A stretch of 64,000 nucleotides of DNA from Silanimonas sp. GTDB lineage: Bacteria > Pseudomonadota > Gammaproteobacteria > Xanthomonadales > Xanthomonadaceae. Position 1 is the stretch's first letter, and each line of letters starts with the position of its first letter. The stretch is from positions 1 through 64,000 of the forward strand of contig NZ_JAPZQK010000044.1 in assembly GCF_027530345.1 (NCBI RefSeq). Direction: 5' to 3'. Position numbers and translations under genes: made by a program. Positions 1 through 12,248 of this stretch are shown in pieces. The notes beneath the pieces were generated by a model. That model saw nothing but the letters and a program-made list of their open reading frames with translations. It made no database searches and had not been told where the DNA came from.

Positions 1-202
1 GCGGCAGGGTAAGTGCGTCCGCTGAACGGGGAAACCCGTCTGGCGGCGCGGCAAAACGTGGAATTCCGACCGGATTGACGCGATTTCGGCCTTCCTGCCG
101 CGAAATCACGAGGGTTCGGCGGATTGTTCAGACCTTCCCTAAGGCGGGCCTTGTCGTTTCCGCGGTGTTGCCGCCCCCGGGGCCGGCCCTTACATTCAGG
201 GC

Positions 203-2368
203 ATGAGTGCCAGCGCCGCGCCCGCACAAGCCGCCCCGACCGCGCCGGACCCCTGTCCGGAGCAGGTCGATGCGCTGGCCGCGAAACTGGCCGACTACCT
301 CCCACCCGAGCAGATCGCCCGCGTCCGCGCCGCCTATGTGATGGGCGCCCACGCCCACGATGGGCAGGTGCGCAAAAGCGGCGAGGCCTACATCACGCAT
401 CCCGTCGCCGTCGCCGGCATCCTCGCCGAGCTGCGCGTCGACTGGGAGACGCTCTGCGCCGCGATCCTCCACGACACGCTCGAAGACACGCCGTTGCCGC
501 GCAACGAGATCGTGCAGGCCTTCGGCGAGCCGGTGGCCGCGCTCGTCGACGCGGTGACGAAGCTCGACAAGATCCGCTTCGCCAGCCGGCAGGAAGCCGC
601 TGCCGAGAGCTTCCGCAAGATGATGCTGGCGATGGCGACGGACCTCCGCGTCATCCTCATCAAGCTGTCCGACCGCCTGCACAACATGCGGACGCTCGAT
701 TCGATGGCGGACGAATCGCGCCGCCGCATCGCCCGCGAGACCCTCGAGATCTACGCGCCGATCGCGCAGCGCCTCGGCATGAACAAGTTCAAGGCAGAGC
801 TGCAGGATCTGGGCTTCAAGGCCCTGCACCCGCGCCGCTATGCCGTCATCGCGCGGCGCCTCGCCAGCCAACCGGTGATGCGTCGCGAGGCGATGACCAC
901 CATTGAGGCGAAGATCGCGCAGCGGCTCTCGATGGAAGGGCTGCCGTTCCGCATCGTCGGCCGCGTGAAGTCGCCCTGGAGCATCTATTCGAAGATGCGC
1001 AGCGAGCACAAGACGCTCGAGCAGGTGCTGGACGTGTTCGGCTTCCGCGTCGTCGTGCAGCGGGTGATGCAGTGCTACCACGCGCTCGGCGCGGTGCATG
1101 CGCTCTACAAGCCGTTGGAAGCGCGCTTCCGCGACTTCATCGCCATCCCGAAGGCGAACGGCTACCAGAGCCTGCACACCGTGCTGTTCAGCACGCATGG
1201 CTCGCCGATCGAGGTCCAGATCCGCACCGAGGAGATGGACATGATCGCCGAGCGCGGCATCGCGGCGCACTGGGCCTACAAGGCGAACACGCAGGCCACC
1301 GGCGCCAGCAGCGCTCAGGCCCGCGCCCAGGACTGGATCCGCGGCCTGATGACCAGCGAGCAGTCGGTGACGTCCTCGTCGCTGGAGTTCGTCGAGAACG
1401 TCAAGGTCGACCTGTTCCCGGCCGAGGTCTACCTGTTCACGCCGAAGGGCGACATCCTCGCCCTGCCGCGCAACGCCACCGCCCTCGACTTCGCCTACGC
1501 GGTGCACACCAGCATCGGCGACCGGGCGGTGACCGCGCGCGTCGACAAGAAAATGGTGCCGTTGCACACGCGTTTGCAGAGCGGCCAGAATGTCGAGATC
1601 GTCACCGCACCGTCGGCAGCGCCGCGTCCGCAGTGGCTGGAATTCGTCGTCACTTCGAAGGCGCGCACCGCGATCCGCTCCAACCTCAAGAAGCTCCAGC
1701 ACGAGGACGCGGTGAGCCTCGGCCACCGCATGCTCGACCGCGCGCTGGAGGGCCTCGAGAGCTCCCTCGAGCGGGTGTCGGGCAAGCGCATCGAGAAGTA
1801 CCTGACGGAGCACCGCTACCCGCGCCTCGAGGCCCTTCTGGCCGATATCGCCCTCGGCAACCGCATGCCGGCGCAGGTGGCGCAGTCGCTCGTGGCCGCG
1901 AAGGCCGGCGCATCGGCGCCGGCCAGCCCGGAACGGCTGCTGATCAACGGCAGCGAACGCGGCGTGCTGACCTTCGCCACCTGCTGCCACCCGCTCCCCG
2001 GCGATCCGATCATGGGTTACCTCTCGGCCGGCAAGGGGATTGTTGTTCATCGTCGTGACTGTCCGAACGTCGAGGCCTTCGCGCGCACGCCGGAGCGCTG
2101 CCTTGTCATGGACTGGGACCGCGACGTCAAGGGCGATTTCCTCGTCGCCGTGCGGGTCGAGGTGGACAACCGCCCCGGCGCCCTCGCGCAGGTGGCCGCG
2201 GCGATCGCCGAAAGCGACTCGAACATCGATTCGGTCGAGTACCGCGAGCGCGACGTCAACCTGTCGATCATGGAGTTCGGCATCGAGGTGCGCGACGTCG
2301 ACCACCTCGCCGAGGTGATGCGCCGCGTGCGCCGACTGCAGGTCGTGCACGTGGTGCGTCGGCTGTAA
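203..2368 (+). CDS. spoT: Bifunctional (p)ppGpp synthetase/hydrolase, RelA/SpoT family
   Basis: Makes and degrades the alarmone (p)ppGpp that drives the stringent response, in the cytosol. The 721-residue length fits the long RSH family. An N-terminal HD hydrolase domain is intact, with H66 and the HDTLEDT motif at residues 90-96, so hydrolysis should work. The synthetase domain (about 235-370) carries RFRD, the bifunctional-type variant of the RxKD motif, and GYQSLHT. A TGS domain (about 400-465) and a C-terminal ACT domain (about 650-721, with [13 protein letters not shown]) follow. It is the first gene of an apparent spoT-ridA-recG unit. I see no strong Shine-Dalgarno sequence before the ATG. 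SpoT rather than RelA is chosen because the HD residues are kept and because of the gene context. Confidence 0.95.
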   Translation: MSASAAPAQAAPTAPDPCPEQVDALAAKLADYLPPEQIARVRAAYVMGAHAHDGQVRKSGEAYITHPVAVAGILAELRVDWETLCAAILHDTLEDTPLPRNEIVQAFGEPVAALVDAVTKLDKIRFASRQEAAAESFRKMMLAMATDLRVILIKLSDRLHNMRTLDSMADESRRRIARETLEIYAPIAQRLGMNKFKAELQDLGFKALHPRRYAVIARRLASQPVMRREAMTTIEAKIAQRLSMEGLPFRIVGRVKSPWSIYSKMRSEHKTLEQVLDVFGFRVVVQRVMQCYHALGAVHALYKPLEARFRDFIAIPKANGYQSLHTVLFSTHGSPIEVQIRTEEMDMIAERGIAAHWAYKANTQATGASSAQARAQDWIRGLMTSEQSVTSSSLEFVENVKVDLFPAEVYLFTPKGDILALPRNATALDFAYAVHTSIGDRAVTARVDKKMVPLHTRLQSGQNVEIVTAPSAAPRPQWLEFVVTSKARTAIRSNLKKLQHEDAVSLGHRMLDRALEGLESSLERVSGKRIEKYLTEHRYPRLEALLADIALGNRMPAQVAQSLVAAKAGASAPASPERLLINGSERGVLTFATCCHPLPGDPIMGYLSAGKGIVVHRRDCPNVEAFARTPERCLVMDWDRDVKGDFLVAVRVEVDNRPGALAQVAAAIAESDSNIDSVEYRERDVNLSIMEFGIEVRDVDHLAEVMRRVRRLQVVHVVRRL

Positions 2369-2373
2369 GCTAC

Positions 2374-2394
2374 GGGCCTCCTTCGACGAGGCCC
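2374..2394 (+). promoter_or_regulatory. Hairpin enclosing the ridA ribosome-binding site
   Basis: A perfect 7-bp inverted repeat (GGGCCTC, loop CTTCGAC, GAGGCCC) sits between the spoT stop and the ridA ATG at 2398. The 3' arm contains GAGG, the only evident ridA Shine-Dalgarno sequence (spacing 6). In the mRNA the site could be masked unless ribosomes finishing spoT open it. The repeat is seen; the regulatory role is inferred. Confidence 0.4.
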
Positions 2395-2397
2395 GCC

Positions 2398-2781
2398 ATG
2401 TCCCGCACGCCGATCACCAGCCCGAACGCCCCCGCCGCCATCGGCCCGTATTCGCAGGCCGTGCGCTCCGGCAATACGGTGTACCTGTCGGGCCAGATTC
2501 CGCTCGACCCGAAGACGATGGATCTGGTCGGCGGCGACATCGCCGTGCAGACGCGCCGCGTGTTCGACAACCTCCGCGCTGTCTGCCAGGCCGCCGGTGG
2601 CGACCTCGACAAGTTGGTCCGCATCGGCATCTATCTCACCGACCTCTCGCACTTCGCCACCGTCAACGCGGTGATGGCCGAGTACTTCCAAGCCCCGTAT
2701 CCGGCGCGCTCGACCATCCAGGTCGCCGGCCTGCCGAAGGGCGCCGAAGTGGAAGTCGACGGCATCCTCATCCTCGACTGA
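2398..2781 (+). CDS. ridA: RidA family reactive enamine/imine deaminase
   Basis: Hydrolyses reactive 2-aminoacrylate-type enamines/imines released by PLP enzymes such as threonine dehydratase, forming 2-keto acids. At 127 residues it has the family length. It contains the RidA signatures SGQIPLDP near residue 31 and [16 protein letters not shown] near 100-115, whose Arg is the carboxylate-binding residue of the family. It lies 29 bp after spoT and 3 bp before recG, so all three are probably co-transcribed. The ATG is preceded by GAGG inside a hairpin. Family members are hard to separate by sequence, but the Arg and genomic position favour true RidA. Confidence 0.9.
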   Translation: MSRTPITSPNAPAAIGPYSQAVRSGNTVYLSGQIPLDPKTMDLVGGDIAVQTRRVFDNLRAVCQAAGGDLDKLVRIGIYLTDLSHFATVNAVMAEYFQAPYPARSTIQVAGLPKGAEVEVDGILILD

Positions 2782-2784
2782 CCG

Positions 2785-4893
2785 ATGCCGCGCACGGCCG
2801 CGCCGGCGCCCGCGCTGGCAGGAGGCGACGCGCCGGTGACGCGGCTGCCCGGCGTGGGCCCGGCCGTGGCCGCGAAGCTGGCCGAGCGCGGCATCAAGAC
2901 CTTGCAGGACCTCTGGTTCCTGCTGCCGCTTCGCTACGAAGACCGCACGCGGCTCACGCCCATCCGCGATCTGCGCCCCGGCCCCGCGCTGCAGGCGGAA
3001 GGCCGCGTGCGCCACGTCGAGCGTCTGTTCCGCGGCCGGCCCATGCTGAAGGTGACGCTGGGCGACGACGAGGGTTCGCTGCTGGGCCTGCGCTTCTTCC
3101 ACTTCCGCAGCCAGCAAGTGCAGGCCTTCCAGCCCGGGCGCCGCGTGCGCGTGTTCGGCGAGGTGCGGCCCGGCCAGAACGGCTGGGAAATCATCCACCC
3201 CAGCTATCGCGTGCTCGGCGACGACGAGGGCGCGGCGCTCAGCGATCGCCTCGACCCGGTCTATCCGCTGGTCGAAGGCCTCGGCCCGGGTTCGATGGCG
3301 AAGCTGGTGCGGCTGGCGCTGGACCAGTTGCCCGATGCGGCGGCGCTGGAACTGGTGCCGGTGGCGGCGTGGGCCGGGCTCGCCTTGCCCGGCCTCCGCG
3401 AGGCCTTGCTCACCGTGCACCGGCCGCCGGTCGATGCGGATGTGGGCGCCTTGATGTCGGGCACGCATCCGGCGCAGCAGCGGCTGGCGTTCGAAGAGCT
3501 GCTCGCGCATGGCCTCAGCCTGCGTCGCCAGCGCATCGCCTTGCGCGAGCATGGGGCGTTCCCGCTGCCGGCCGCGCGCGCGCCGGTCGACGCCCTTCGC
3601 GCCACACTGCCGTTTGCATTGACGGGCGCTCAGCAGCGCGTGCTGACCGAGGTCGAACGCGACCTCGCCGAGGGCGCGCCCATGCTGCGGCTCGTGCAGG
3701 GCGATGTCGGTAGCGGCAAGACCGTCGTCGCCGCGCTGGCCGCCATGCAGGCCGTCGCGGCGGGCCGGCAGGTCGCGCTGATGGCCCCGACCGAACTGCT
3801 CGCCGAACAGCATCTGCAGAACTTCCATCGATGGTTCGAACCGCACGGCGTGCGCGTTTGCTGGCTGGCCGGGAAGGTCACCGGCAAGGCGCGGCGCGAG
3901 ACGCTGGTCGCGATCGCGGATGGCACGGCCCAGGTCGTGGTGGGCACGCATGCACTGATGCAGGGCGGCGTCGCCTTCGCCAAGCTCGGCCTTGTCATCG
4001 TCGACGAGCAGCATCGTTTCGGCGTGCACCAGCGCCTCGCCCTGCGCGACAAAGGCCTCGAGGGCGAACGCGTGCCTCACCAGCTGGTCATGACGGCCAC
4101 GCCGATCCCGCGCACGCTGGCGATGACGGCCTATGCCGACCTCGATCTCTCGGTGATCGATGAACTTCCGCCGGGCCGCACGCCGGTCACCACCGTGGCC
4201 GTCGCGGCCGAGCGTCGCCCCGAGCTGGTGGAGCGCGTGCGCAAAGCCTGCGCCGAAGGGCGGCAGGCCTACTGGGTCTGCCCACTGATCGAAGACAGCG
4301 AGGAGATCGAAGCGCAGGCCGCGCAGACGACCTTCGAGCAGCTCTCCGAAGCGCTGCCGGAGCTTCGAGTGGCCCTGCTGCATGGGCGCATGAAGCCCAC
4401 GGAGAAGCAGGACACCATGCGCCGTTTCAAGGCCGGTGAACTGCAGTTGCTTGTCGCCACCACCGTGATCGAGGTCGGCGTCGACGTGCCGAATGCCAGC
4501 CTGATGGTGATCGAGAACGCCGAGCGTCTCGGCCTGGCCCAGCTGCACCAGCTTCGTGGCCGGGTGGGGCGGGGCAGCGCCGCGTCGAGCTGTGTGCTGC
4601 TCTACCAGTCGCCGCTGGGCGGGATCGCGCGCGAACGTCTCGACGTGATGCGTCGGAGCAACGACGGCTTCGTCATCGCCGAGAAGGACCTCGAGCTGCG
4701 GGGCCCCGGCGAATTGCTCGGCACCCGCCAGACCGGTCTCGCCGCCTTCCGCATCGCCGACCTCGCCCGCGACGCCCGCCTGCTGCCGCAGGTGGCCGCG
4801 CTCGCCGATGCGCTGCTGGCCGAATCGCCGGATATCGCCGAAACGGTCATCGCGCGCTGGGTGGGCAGCGCCGCGCGCTACGCCTCGGCCTGA
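2785..4893 (+). CDS. recG: ATP-dependent DNA helicase RecG
   Basis: Branch-migrating helicase that remodels stalled forks and Holliday junctions. The 702-residue length fits RecG. The N-terminal wedge/OB region (about 20-190) has LPGVGPAVAAKLAERGI, typical of RecG. The SF2 motor follows: Walker A GDVGSGKT (about 307-314), DEQH as the Walker B variant (about 407-410), MTATPIPRTLAM, and the RecG/Mfd-type C-terminal helicase motifs ATTVIEVGVDVPNA and QLRGRVGRG. It starts 3 bp after ridA and probably belongs to the same transcript. In enterobacteria recG also follows spoT, with trmH between them. Confidence 0.96.
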   Translation: MPRTAAPAPALAGGDAPVTRLPGVGPAVAAKLAERGIKTLQDLWFLLPLRYEDRTRLTPIRDLRPGPALQAEGRVRHVERLFRGRPMLKVTLGDDEGSLLGLRFFHFRSQQVQAFQPGRRVRVFGEVRPGQNGWEIIHPSYRVLGDDEGAALSDRLDPVYPLVEGLGPGSMAKLVRLALDQLPDAAALELVPVAAWAGLALPGLREALLTVHRPPVDADVGALMSGTHPAQQRLAFEELLAHGLSLRRQRIALREHGAFPLPAARAPVDALRATLPFALTGAQQRVLTEVERDLAEGAPMLRLVQGDVGSGKTVVAALAAMQAVAAGRQVALMAPTELLAEQHLQNFHRWFEPHGVRVCWLAGKVTGKARRETLVAIADGTAQVVVGTHALMQGGVAFAKLGLVIVDEQHRFGVHQRLALRDKGLEGERVPHQLVMTATPIPRTLAMTAYADLDLSVIDELPPGRTPVTTVAVAAERRPELVERVRKACAEGRQAYWVCPLIEDSEEIEAQAAQTTFEQLSEALPELRVALLHGRMKPTEKQDTMRRFKAGELQLLVATTVIEVGVDVPNASLMVIENAERLGLAQLHQLRGRVGRGSAASSCVLLYQSPLGGIARERLDVMRRSNDGFVIAEKDLELRGPGELLGTRQTGLAAFRIADLARDARLLPQVAALADALLAESPDIAETVIARWVGSAARYASA

Positions 4894-4956
4894 TGCGCCT
4901 CGCCGCCGGCCGCGGCACACTGCCGGCCCGCTGACCGCCGCCCCGAGCGCCTACCG

Positions 4957-5889
4957 ATGTCCGCCACCGACCGCCTTCCGCTGCTGATCGACACCGACCC
5001 CGGCGTGGACGATGCCTGGGCGCTGTTGATGGCGTTCGCCAGCCCCGCCCACGAGGTGCTCGGCTTGACGATCACCGCCGGCAACGTGGGCCTCGAGCAC
5101 ACCGTTCGCAATGCGCTGAAGCTCTGCGAAGTCGCCGGCGTCGATGCCCCGGTGTATCCGGGCTGCGCAGTGCCGCTGGTGTTCCCCGCCGAGGACGCCG
5201 CCTACGTGCACGGCCGCGACGGCTTCGGCGACACGGGCTACCTCGCGCCGACGCGCACGGCCGATGTCGAACACGCCGCGCTGGCGATGATCCGCTTCAG
5301 CCACTCGCACCCGGGACTGCTGCTCGTGTGCCTCGGGCCGCTCACGAACCTCGCGCTGGCCCTGCGCCTCGACCCGACGCTGCCCTCGCGTATCGGCCGT
5401 CTCGTCGTGATGGGCGGCGCCGTGACGGGGCAGGGCAACACGTCGGTGAGCGCCGAATTCAACATCGCCTTCGATCCGGAGGCGGCCCACATCGTCTTCG
5501 AGGCCTTCCCGGCCTTCGATCTTGTCGATTGGGAGGCGGTGCTGCGCCATGGCCTGCCGCACGCCGAGGTCGAGGCGTGGCTGGATGCCGCGACGCCGAA
5601 GGCCGCCTTCTACAAGGCCATCTCCCAGCGCACGCGGGAATGGTCGGAAGGGCGGCGCGGCACGCACTGGCATTCGGCCGATGGGCTCGCCATGGCCGCC
5701 GCCCTCGAACCCGAGGCCGCGACCGGTTGGCACCGCCACGCCATCGAGGTCGAGACCGGCGGGCGCTTGGCGCGCGGAGCGACCATCGTCGACTGGGCGG
5801 ACCGCTCCGGGCGCCCGGCCAAGGCGCGGATCCTCGCCGGCTTGAGGCCCGAGCGGTTCCGGCATTGGCTCCGCCTCGCCTTGGCCTGA
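4957..5889 (+). CDS. Inosine/uridine-preferring nucleoside hydrolase family
   Basis: Cleaves the N-glycosidic bond of ribonucleosides for purine/pyrimidine salvage. The N-terminal DTDPGVDDAWALL (about 11-23) is the calcium-binding signature of the IUNH superfamily. Other family elements are the GPLTNLALAL stretch near 128, VVMGGAV near 151, and NIAFDPEAA near 169, which in this family supplies ribose and metal contacts. A late DG in WHSADGLAMAAAL (about 242) provides the last metal aspartate. Length (310 residues) is normal. No signal peptide, so it is cytosolic. Substrate preference cannot be read from the sequence. A 63-bp gap separates it from recG. Confidence 0.9.
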   Translation: MSATDRLPLLIDTDPGVDDAWALLMAFASPAHEVLGLTITAGNVGLEHTVRNALKLCEVAGVDAPVYPGCAVPLVFPAEDAAYVHGRDGFGDTGYLAPTRTADVEHAALAMIRFSHSHPGLLLVCLGPLTNLALALRLDPTLPSRIGRLVVMGGAVTGQGNTSVSAEFNIAFDPEAAHIVFEAFPAFDLVDWEAVLRHGLPHAEVEAWLDAATPKAAFYKAISQRTREWSEGRRGTHWHSADGLAMAAALEPEAATGWHRHAIEVETGGRLARGATIVDWADRSGRPAKARILAGLRPERFRHWLRLALA

Positions 5890-5921
5890 GCCGTCCGCCT
5901 GAACGAGCCGCACCCTGAGGC

Positions 5922-5951
5922 TTGCCCCGGTCCACCCGACGCCGCTACAAT
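5922..5951 (+). promoter_or_regulatory. Probable sigma-70 promoter of rpmE2
   Basis: A TTGCCC element at 5922-5927 and a TACAAT at 5946-5951 are 18 bp apart. They lie 39 bp before the rpmE2 ATG, in the only non-coding stretch upstream of it. The -10 matches five of six consensus bases. Confidence 0.5.
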
Positions 5952-5989
5952 CCCCCTCTTTCCTCGTTTCGACGCTTCTGGGACCCGCT

Positions 5990-6235
5990 ATGAAAGATGG
6001 CATTCACCCGAACTACCAGCCGGTCGTGTTCCAGGACGTGACCTCGAACTTCTCGTTCCTTACCCGCTCGACGCTCGCCTCCAAGGAGACGGTCAAGTGG
6101 GAAGACGGCGAGACCTACCCGCTGATCAAGATCGAAATCTCCTCGGCTTCGCACCCGTTCTACACGGGCAAGAGCAAGCAGATCCTCGATACCGCCGGCC
6201 GCGTCGACCGCTTCCGCAAGCGCTACGGCAAGTAA
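5990..6235 (+). CDS. rpmE2: 50S ribosomal protein L31 type B
   Basis: Small large-subunit ribosomal protein of 81 residues. The start MKDGIHPNY and the block [10 protein letters not shown] (about 53-62) identify L31. It has none of the four zinc-binding cysteines of type A L31, so it is the zinc-independent form that many bacteria use under zinc limitation and that some xanthomonads appear to carry as their only copy. It is a single-gene unit bounded by a promoter and a strong terminator. I see no clear Zur operator. Confidence 0.95.
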   Translation: MKDGIHPNYQPVVFQDVTSNFSFLTRSTLASKETVKWEDGETYPLIKIEISSASHPFYTGKSKQILDTAGRVDRFRKRYGK

Positions 6236-6272
6236 GCCGCCGTCCGCGCCCTGCGCGCGGTCGCGTCACCCC

Positions 6273-6302
6273 GAAGGCCGGCTCTGCCGGCCTTCGTCGT
6301 TT
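6273..6302 (+). terminator. Rho-independent terminator after rpmE2
   Basis: A perfect 10-bp stem (GAAGGCCGGC, loop TCT, GCCGGCCTTC) is followed by GTCGTTT. It lies 37 bp after the rpmE2 stop. Confidence 0.75.
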
Positions 6303-6457
6303 CCGGGCTCCGACTTTGGTCGAAGGCCTTCGCGTGCCCCGCACACCGTCTCCGGGCCCTATGCGATACTTGTGAAGACCGGGACGCGCCGCGTCCAACC
6401 CGTCTTCATGCGGCGCGCCGCCGTCCCGGCACGCGCCCTGTCCCAAGGAGTGCGAAC

Positions 6458-7747
<1,290 letters not shown>

Positions 7748-7783
7748 ATCCCGTCGCGCGGCCCCGCGCCGCGCACTGGCGGA

Positions 7784-7819
7784 AACGACGAAGCCCCGCG
7801 ATCGCGGGGCTTCGTCGTT
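7784..7819. terminator. Bidirectional terminator between gltA and mrcA
   Basis: A 17-bp perfect inverted repeat with an AT loop; the strongest part is AAGCCCCGCG/CGCGGGGCTT. A-rich bases on one flank and T-rich bases on the other allow termination on both strands. It sits between the converging 3' ends of gltA and mrcA. Confidence 0.75.
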
Positions 7820-7840
7820 CCAGCCTTCGGCGTGTCGTGC

Positions 7841-10333
7841 TCAGAACACGTCGAACGCTTCCTCCTGCACCTCGCCGGCCTCGACGCCGAAGCCGCTCGC
7901 CATCATCCGGTCGTAGTCTTCGGTCTTGACGTAGTCGGTGCGCCCGCCGGGCGTGCCATCGGGCAGCAGACCGCCGGTCGCCGGGTTGATCGTCACCGTC
8001 AGCAGGCCCGCCGGCGGTGCCGGGTTGGCCACGGGGACATCCGTGAGCGCGGCGCCCATGTAGCCGATCCAGATCGGAAGCGCCGCGCGGCCGCCGTACT
8101 CGCCGCGGCCCAGCGGGGTGAAATCGTCCTTGCCCACCCACACGGTCGTCGCCAGATCGCCGCCGAGGCCGGAGAACCAGGCGTCGCGGTGGTCGTTGGT
8201 GGAGCCGGTCTTGCCGCCGATGTCCGCGCGGCCCAGCACCTTCGCGGCGGTGCCGGTGCCCCGGTTCACCACGTCGAGCAGCAGCGAACGCACCAGGAAG
8301 GCCGTGCGCGGGTCGATGGCCCGTGCCGCCGTGGCCTGCTCCGGCGGGCCGGGCACGTCGTGGCGGGCGTCGGCATCGGCCGTCGCGGCAGTGGCGTCCG
8401 TGGCCACCGTCGCCGGCGCGGCCGCCGGGGCCACCGCGCCGAAGTTGAAGCCATCGACCACGGCGGGTTGCGCCGCGGTGCCGCCCGCCGGCCCGGCACA
8501 GGTCGGGCAGGCGCGGGCCGGATGGTGTTCCATCACGACCACGCCGTTGCGGTCCTCGACGCGGGCGATGAACCAGGGGTCGATGCGGTAGCCGCCGTTG
8601 CCGAAGGTGGCGTAGCCGCGCGCCACCGACATGACCGTCAGCGACGAGGTGCCGAGCGACATCGACAGGTTGGGCGGCAGGCTTTCCGGCGCGAAGCCGA
8701 ACTGGGTGATGTAGCGCTGGGCGAACTGCACGCCGATGGCGTCGAGCAGCCGCACCGACACGAGGTTGCGCGATTGCACCATGGCCTCGCGCAGGCGCAT
8801 CGGGCCGGCAAAGTCTTCCTTGTCGTTCTGTGGGCGCCACACGTTGCCCGCGCGGTCGCGGAACACCACGGGCGCGTCCATCACGATCGTCGCCGGCGTG
8901 TAGCCCCGCTCGAAGGCCGCCGAGTAGACGAAGGGCTTGAAGCTCGAGCCGGGCTGGCGCTGGGCCTGCGTCGCACGGTTGAACTTGTTCTGGGAGAAGC
9001 TGAAGCCGCCCACCAGGGCGCGCAGCGCACCTGTCTCGGCTTCCAGCGACACCAGGGCCGCCTGCGCCTGCGGCAGTTGCACCAGCTGCGGCTGGCCGTC
9101 CTTGTCGAGCCGGAAGCGCACGACGTCGCCGGGCTTCAGCACCTGGGCCGGCGTCCGGCCGGTCCAGCGCAGGCCTGCGGCGGGGAGGTCCAGCGCGGCT
9201 TCGCCGGCCGTGCGCAGCACCGCGCGAGTCGCGTCGACCTCCTGCACCACCGCGCGCTGCAGGTCGGGGATCGTCGGGAAGCGCGCCAAGGCGCCGCGCA
9301 GGCCCGCGGCGTCGAGGGTGGCGAAGTCCTCGATGCGTCCTTCGGCACCCCGCCAGCCGTGGCGCTGGTCGTATTCGATCAGGCCGTTGCGCACCGAAGC
9401 GACGGCGGCGTTCTGGTCGGCCGATTTCAGCGTCGTCACCACCTTGTAGCCGCCCGTCAGCGCGTCGGCGCCGAAGCGTTCCTCCATGGCCTGGCGCACC
9501 ATCTCGGCCACGTAGGGCGCGTCGACCTCGACCGGCGGCTCATGCGGTTTGGCGTTGTTGGGCTCCGCCAGCGCCGCCTCGTACTCGGCCCGGTCGATGA
9601 CCCCCAGTTCAAGCATCCGCGGCAGGACGTAGTAGTTCCGGCGCTCCATCGCCCGGGCCGGGTTGCTGATCGGGTTGGCGCTGGACGGGAACTTCGGAAT
9701 GCCGGCGAGGGTGGCGGCCTCGGCGATGGTCAGTTCGTCCAGCGACTTGCCGTAGTAGTACTCGGCCGCGGCGGCCACACCGTAGGCACGGTTTCCGAAG
9801 AAGATCTTGTTCAGGTAGAGCTCGAGGATCTCGTCCTTGGTCAGCTCCTGCTCCATCTTGATGGCCAGCAGCATCTCCCGGAACTTGCGGACGTAGCTGT
9901 ATTCGTTGCTCAGGTAGAAGTCGCGCGCCACCTGCTGGGTGATCGTGCTGCCCCCGGGAACGCGCGTCCTGTCGGTCGACAGGATCAGCCAGACGGCGCG
10001 GAAAATACCATTGAAATCAAGGCCTTGATGCTCATAGAAGCGGGCGTCCTCGGCGGCGAGGAAGGCCCGCTTGACCCGCTCCGGGATGGTGTCGATCGGC
10101 GCCGGGTAGCGTCGCGTCTCACCGTACAGCGCGATCAGCTTCCCATCGGCGGAATGGATCGACAGCGGCAGTTGCAGCTCGACCTGGCGCAGCTCGCGCA
10201 CGTCCGGAAGCTGCGGCCAGGCGGTCCAGATGACCGCGCCGACGGCGAGGAAGCCGAGGAGGCCGAGGGCCAGACCGGCCAGCAGGAGGCGTCGCAACCA
10301 GCGCAACCAAGGGCGCATCAGGGGGTGTCTCAA
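7841..10333 (-). CDS. mrcA: Penicillin-binding protein 1A (class A PBP)
   Basis: Bifunctional inner-membrane enzyme that polymerises glycan strands and cross-links peptidoglycan. It has a short cytoplasmic N-terminus, a membrane anchor (about 15-38), a GT51 domain with EDARFYEHQG and GGSTITQQVAR, an OB-like linker, and a transpeptidase domain with S463 in SSFK, a SRN motif and KTGSTNDHRDAWF. The 830-residue length fits PBP1A. An Ala/Pro/Thr-rich insertion with a CPTC pair (about 600-670) lies inside the transpeptidase domain. The annotated start is a TTG; an ATG five codons further in (10318) is equally possible. It is divergent from pilM, as in pseudomonads. Confidence 0.96.
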   Translation of the reverse strand: MRHPLMRPWLRWLRRLLLAGLALGLLGFLAVGAVIWTAWPQLPDVRELRQVELQLPLSIHSADGKLIALYGETRRYPAPIDTIPERVKRAFLAAEDARFYEHQGLDFNGIFRAVWLILSTDRTRVPGGSTITQQVARDFYLSNEYSYVRKFREMLLAIKMEQELTKDEILELYLNKIFFGNRAYGVAAAAEYYYGKSLDELTIAEAATLAGIPKFPSSANPISNPARAMERRNYYVLPRMLELGVIDRAEYEAALAEPNNAKPHEPPVEVDAPYVAEMVRQAMEERFGADALTGGYKVVTTLKSADQNAAVASVRNGLIEYDQRHGWRGAEGRIEDFATLDAAGLRGALARFPTIPDLQRAVVQEVDATRAVLRTAGEAALDLPAAGLRWTGRTPAQVLKPGDVVRFRLDKDGQPQLVQLPQAQAALVSLEAETGALRALVGGFSFSQNKFNRATQAQRQPGSSFKPFVYSAAFERGYTPATIVMDAPVVFRDRAGNVWRPQNDKEDFAGPMRLREAMVQSRNLVSVRLLDAIGVQFAQRYITQFGFAPESLPPNLSMSLGTSSLTVMSVARGYATFGNGGYRIDPWFIARVEDRNGVVVMEHHPARACPTCAGPAGGTAAQPAVVDGFNFGAVAPAAAPATVATDATAATADADARHDVPGPPEQATAARAIDPRTAFLVRSLLLDVVNRGTGTAAKVLGRADIGGKTGSTNDHRDAWFSGLGGDLATTVWVGKDDFTPLGRGEYGGRAALPIWIGYMGAALTDVPVANPAPPAGLLTVTINPATGGLLPDGTPGGRTDYVKTEDYDRMMASGFGVEAGEVQEEAFDVF

Positions 10334-10428
10334 GGCGGGGAGGGCGGAGTATACCGGGGGGGCGGGACGGCGCTGGGGCGGTGTCCGACAGGCCCCGGGC
10401 AGGGTGGGGCGTTAAGGAGGCGTTGCGG

Positions 10429-11560
<1,132 letters not shown>

Positions 11561-11561
<1 letters not shown>

Positions 11562-12238
11562 TGGCACGCATCAATCTATTGCCGTGGCGCGCCGAGCGCC
11601 GCAAGCAGCGCCAGAAGGACTTCGTGACGCTGCTGGGCGGCGCGCTGATCGCCGGCGTGGCGCTGGTGTTCGCCGGGTCGTCGTACTACGACGGGCAGAT
11701 CGAAGGGCAGACGGCGCGCAACGACCTCCTCAAGCAGCGCATCGCCGAAGCCGTCGCGCAGAACGAGGAAATCAAGACCGTCGAGGCGCGCAAGGCCAGC
11801 CTGCTGCAGCGCAAGGACGTCATCGAGGAATTGCAGGCCGATCGCTCGCAGAACGTCCGGCTCTTCGAAGAGCTGGTGCGCACCATTCCGGACGGCGTGC
11901 GTCTGGTCACCATCAAGCAGGTGGGCCAGGAGCTGACGCTGGCCGGCCGCTCGCAATCCGAGTCGCGCGTGAGTGCCTACATGCGCAACCTCGAGGCCAG
12001 CGGCCTGATCAACAACCCCCGGCTGAGCATCATCAAGGCTGGCGATGCCACGCAGGCGGCGCCAGCTTCGCCTGCGGATCGCTCGCTGCCATTCGGTTTC
12101 GAGATGACCGTGACTCTTCGCTCGACGAGCGAAGAGGCGGAAGCGGAAGAGAGCGCCGCGCCGGATGGCAGCGTGCCCTCCAACGCACCCGCGGCCGTCC
12201 CCAGCAACGTGCCCACGGCCGCGGCCCAGGCCTCCTGA
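11561..12238 (+). CDS. pilN: Type IV pilus assembly protein PilN
   Basis: Bitopic inner-membrane protein of the pilus alignment subcomplex, paired with PilO. The N-terminus MARINLLPWRAERRK carries the conserved INLLPWR motif that binds PilM. One transmembrane helix follows at about 26-44, then a periplasmic coiled coil (about 45-110) and a ferredoxin-like domain. At 225 residues it is slightly long because of an Ala/Pro/Ser-rich tail (about 195-225). It starts one base inside pilM, implying translational coupling. Confidence 0.95.
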
Positions 12239-12248
12239 GGATCCGACC

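Noticed and set aside
1-202. Possible 3' end of rpoZ before spoT
   Set aside because: rpoZ is the expected neighbour, but no stretch here reads as the omega C-terminus; only non-coding sequence is supported.
2047-4920. 957-codon minus-strand frame opposite recG and ridA
   Set aside because: Antisense to recG with no recognisable motif.
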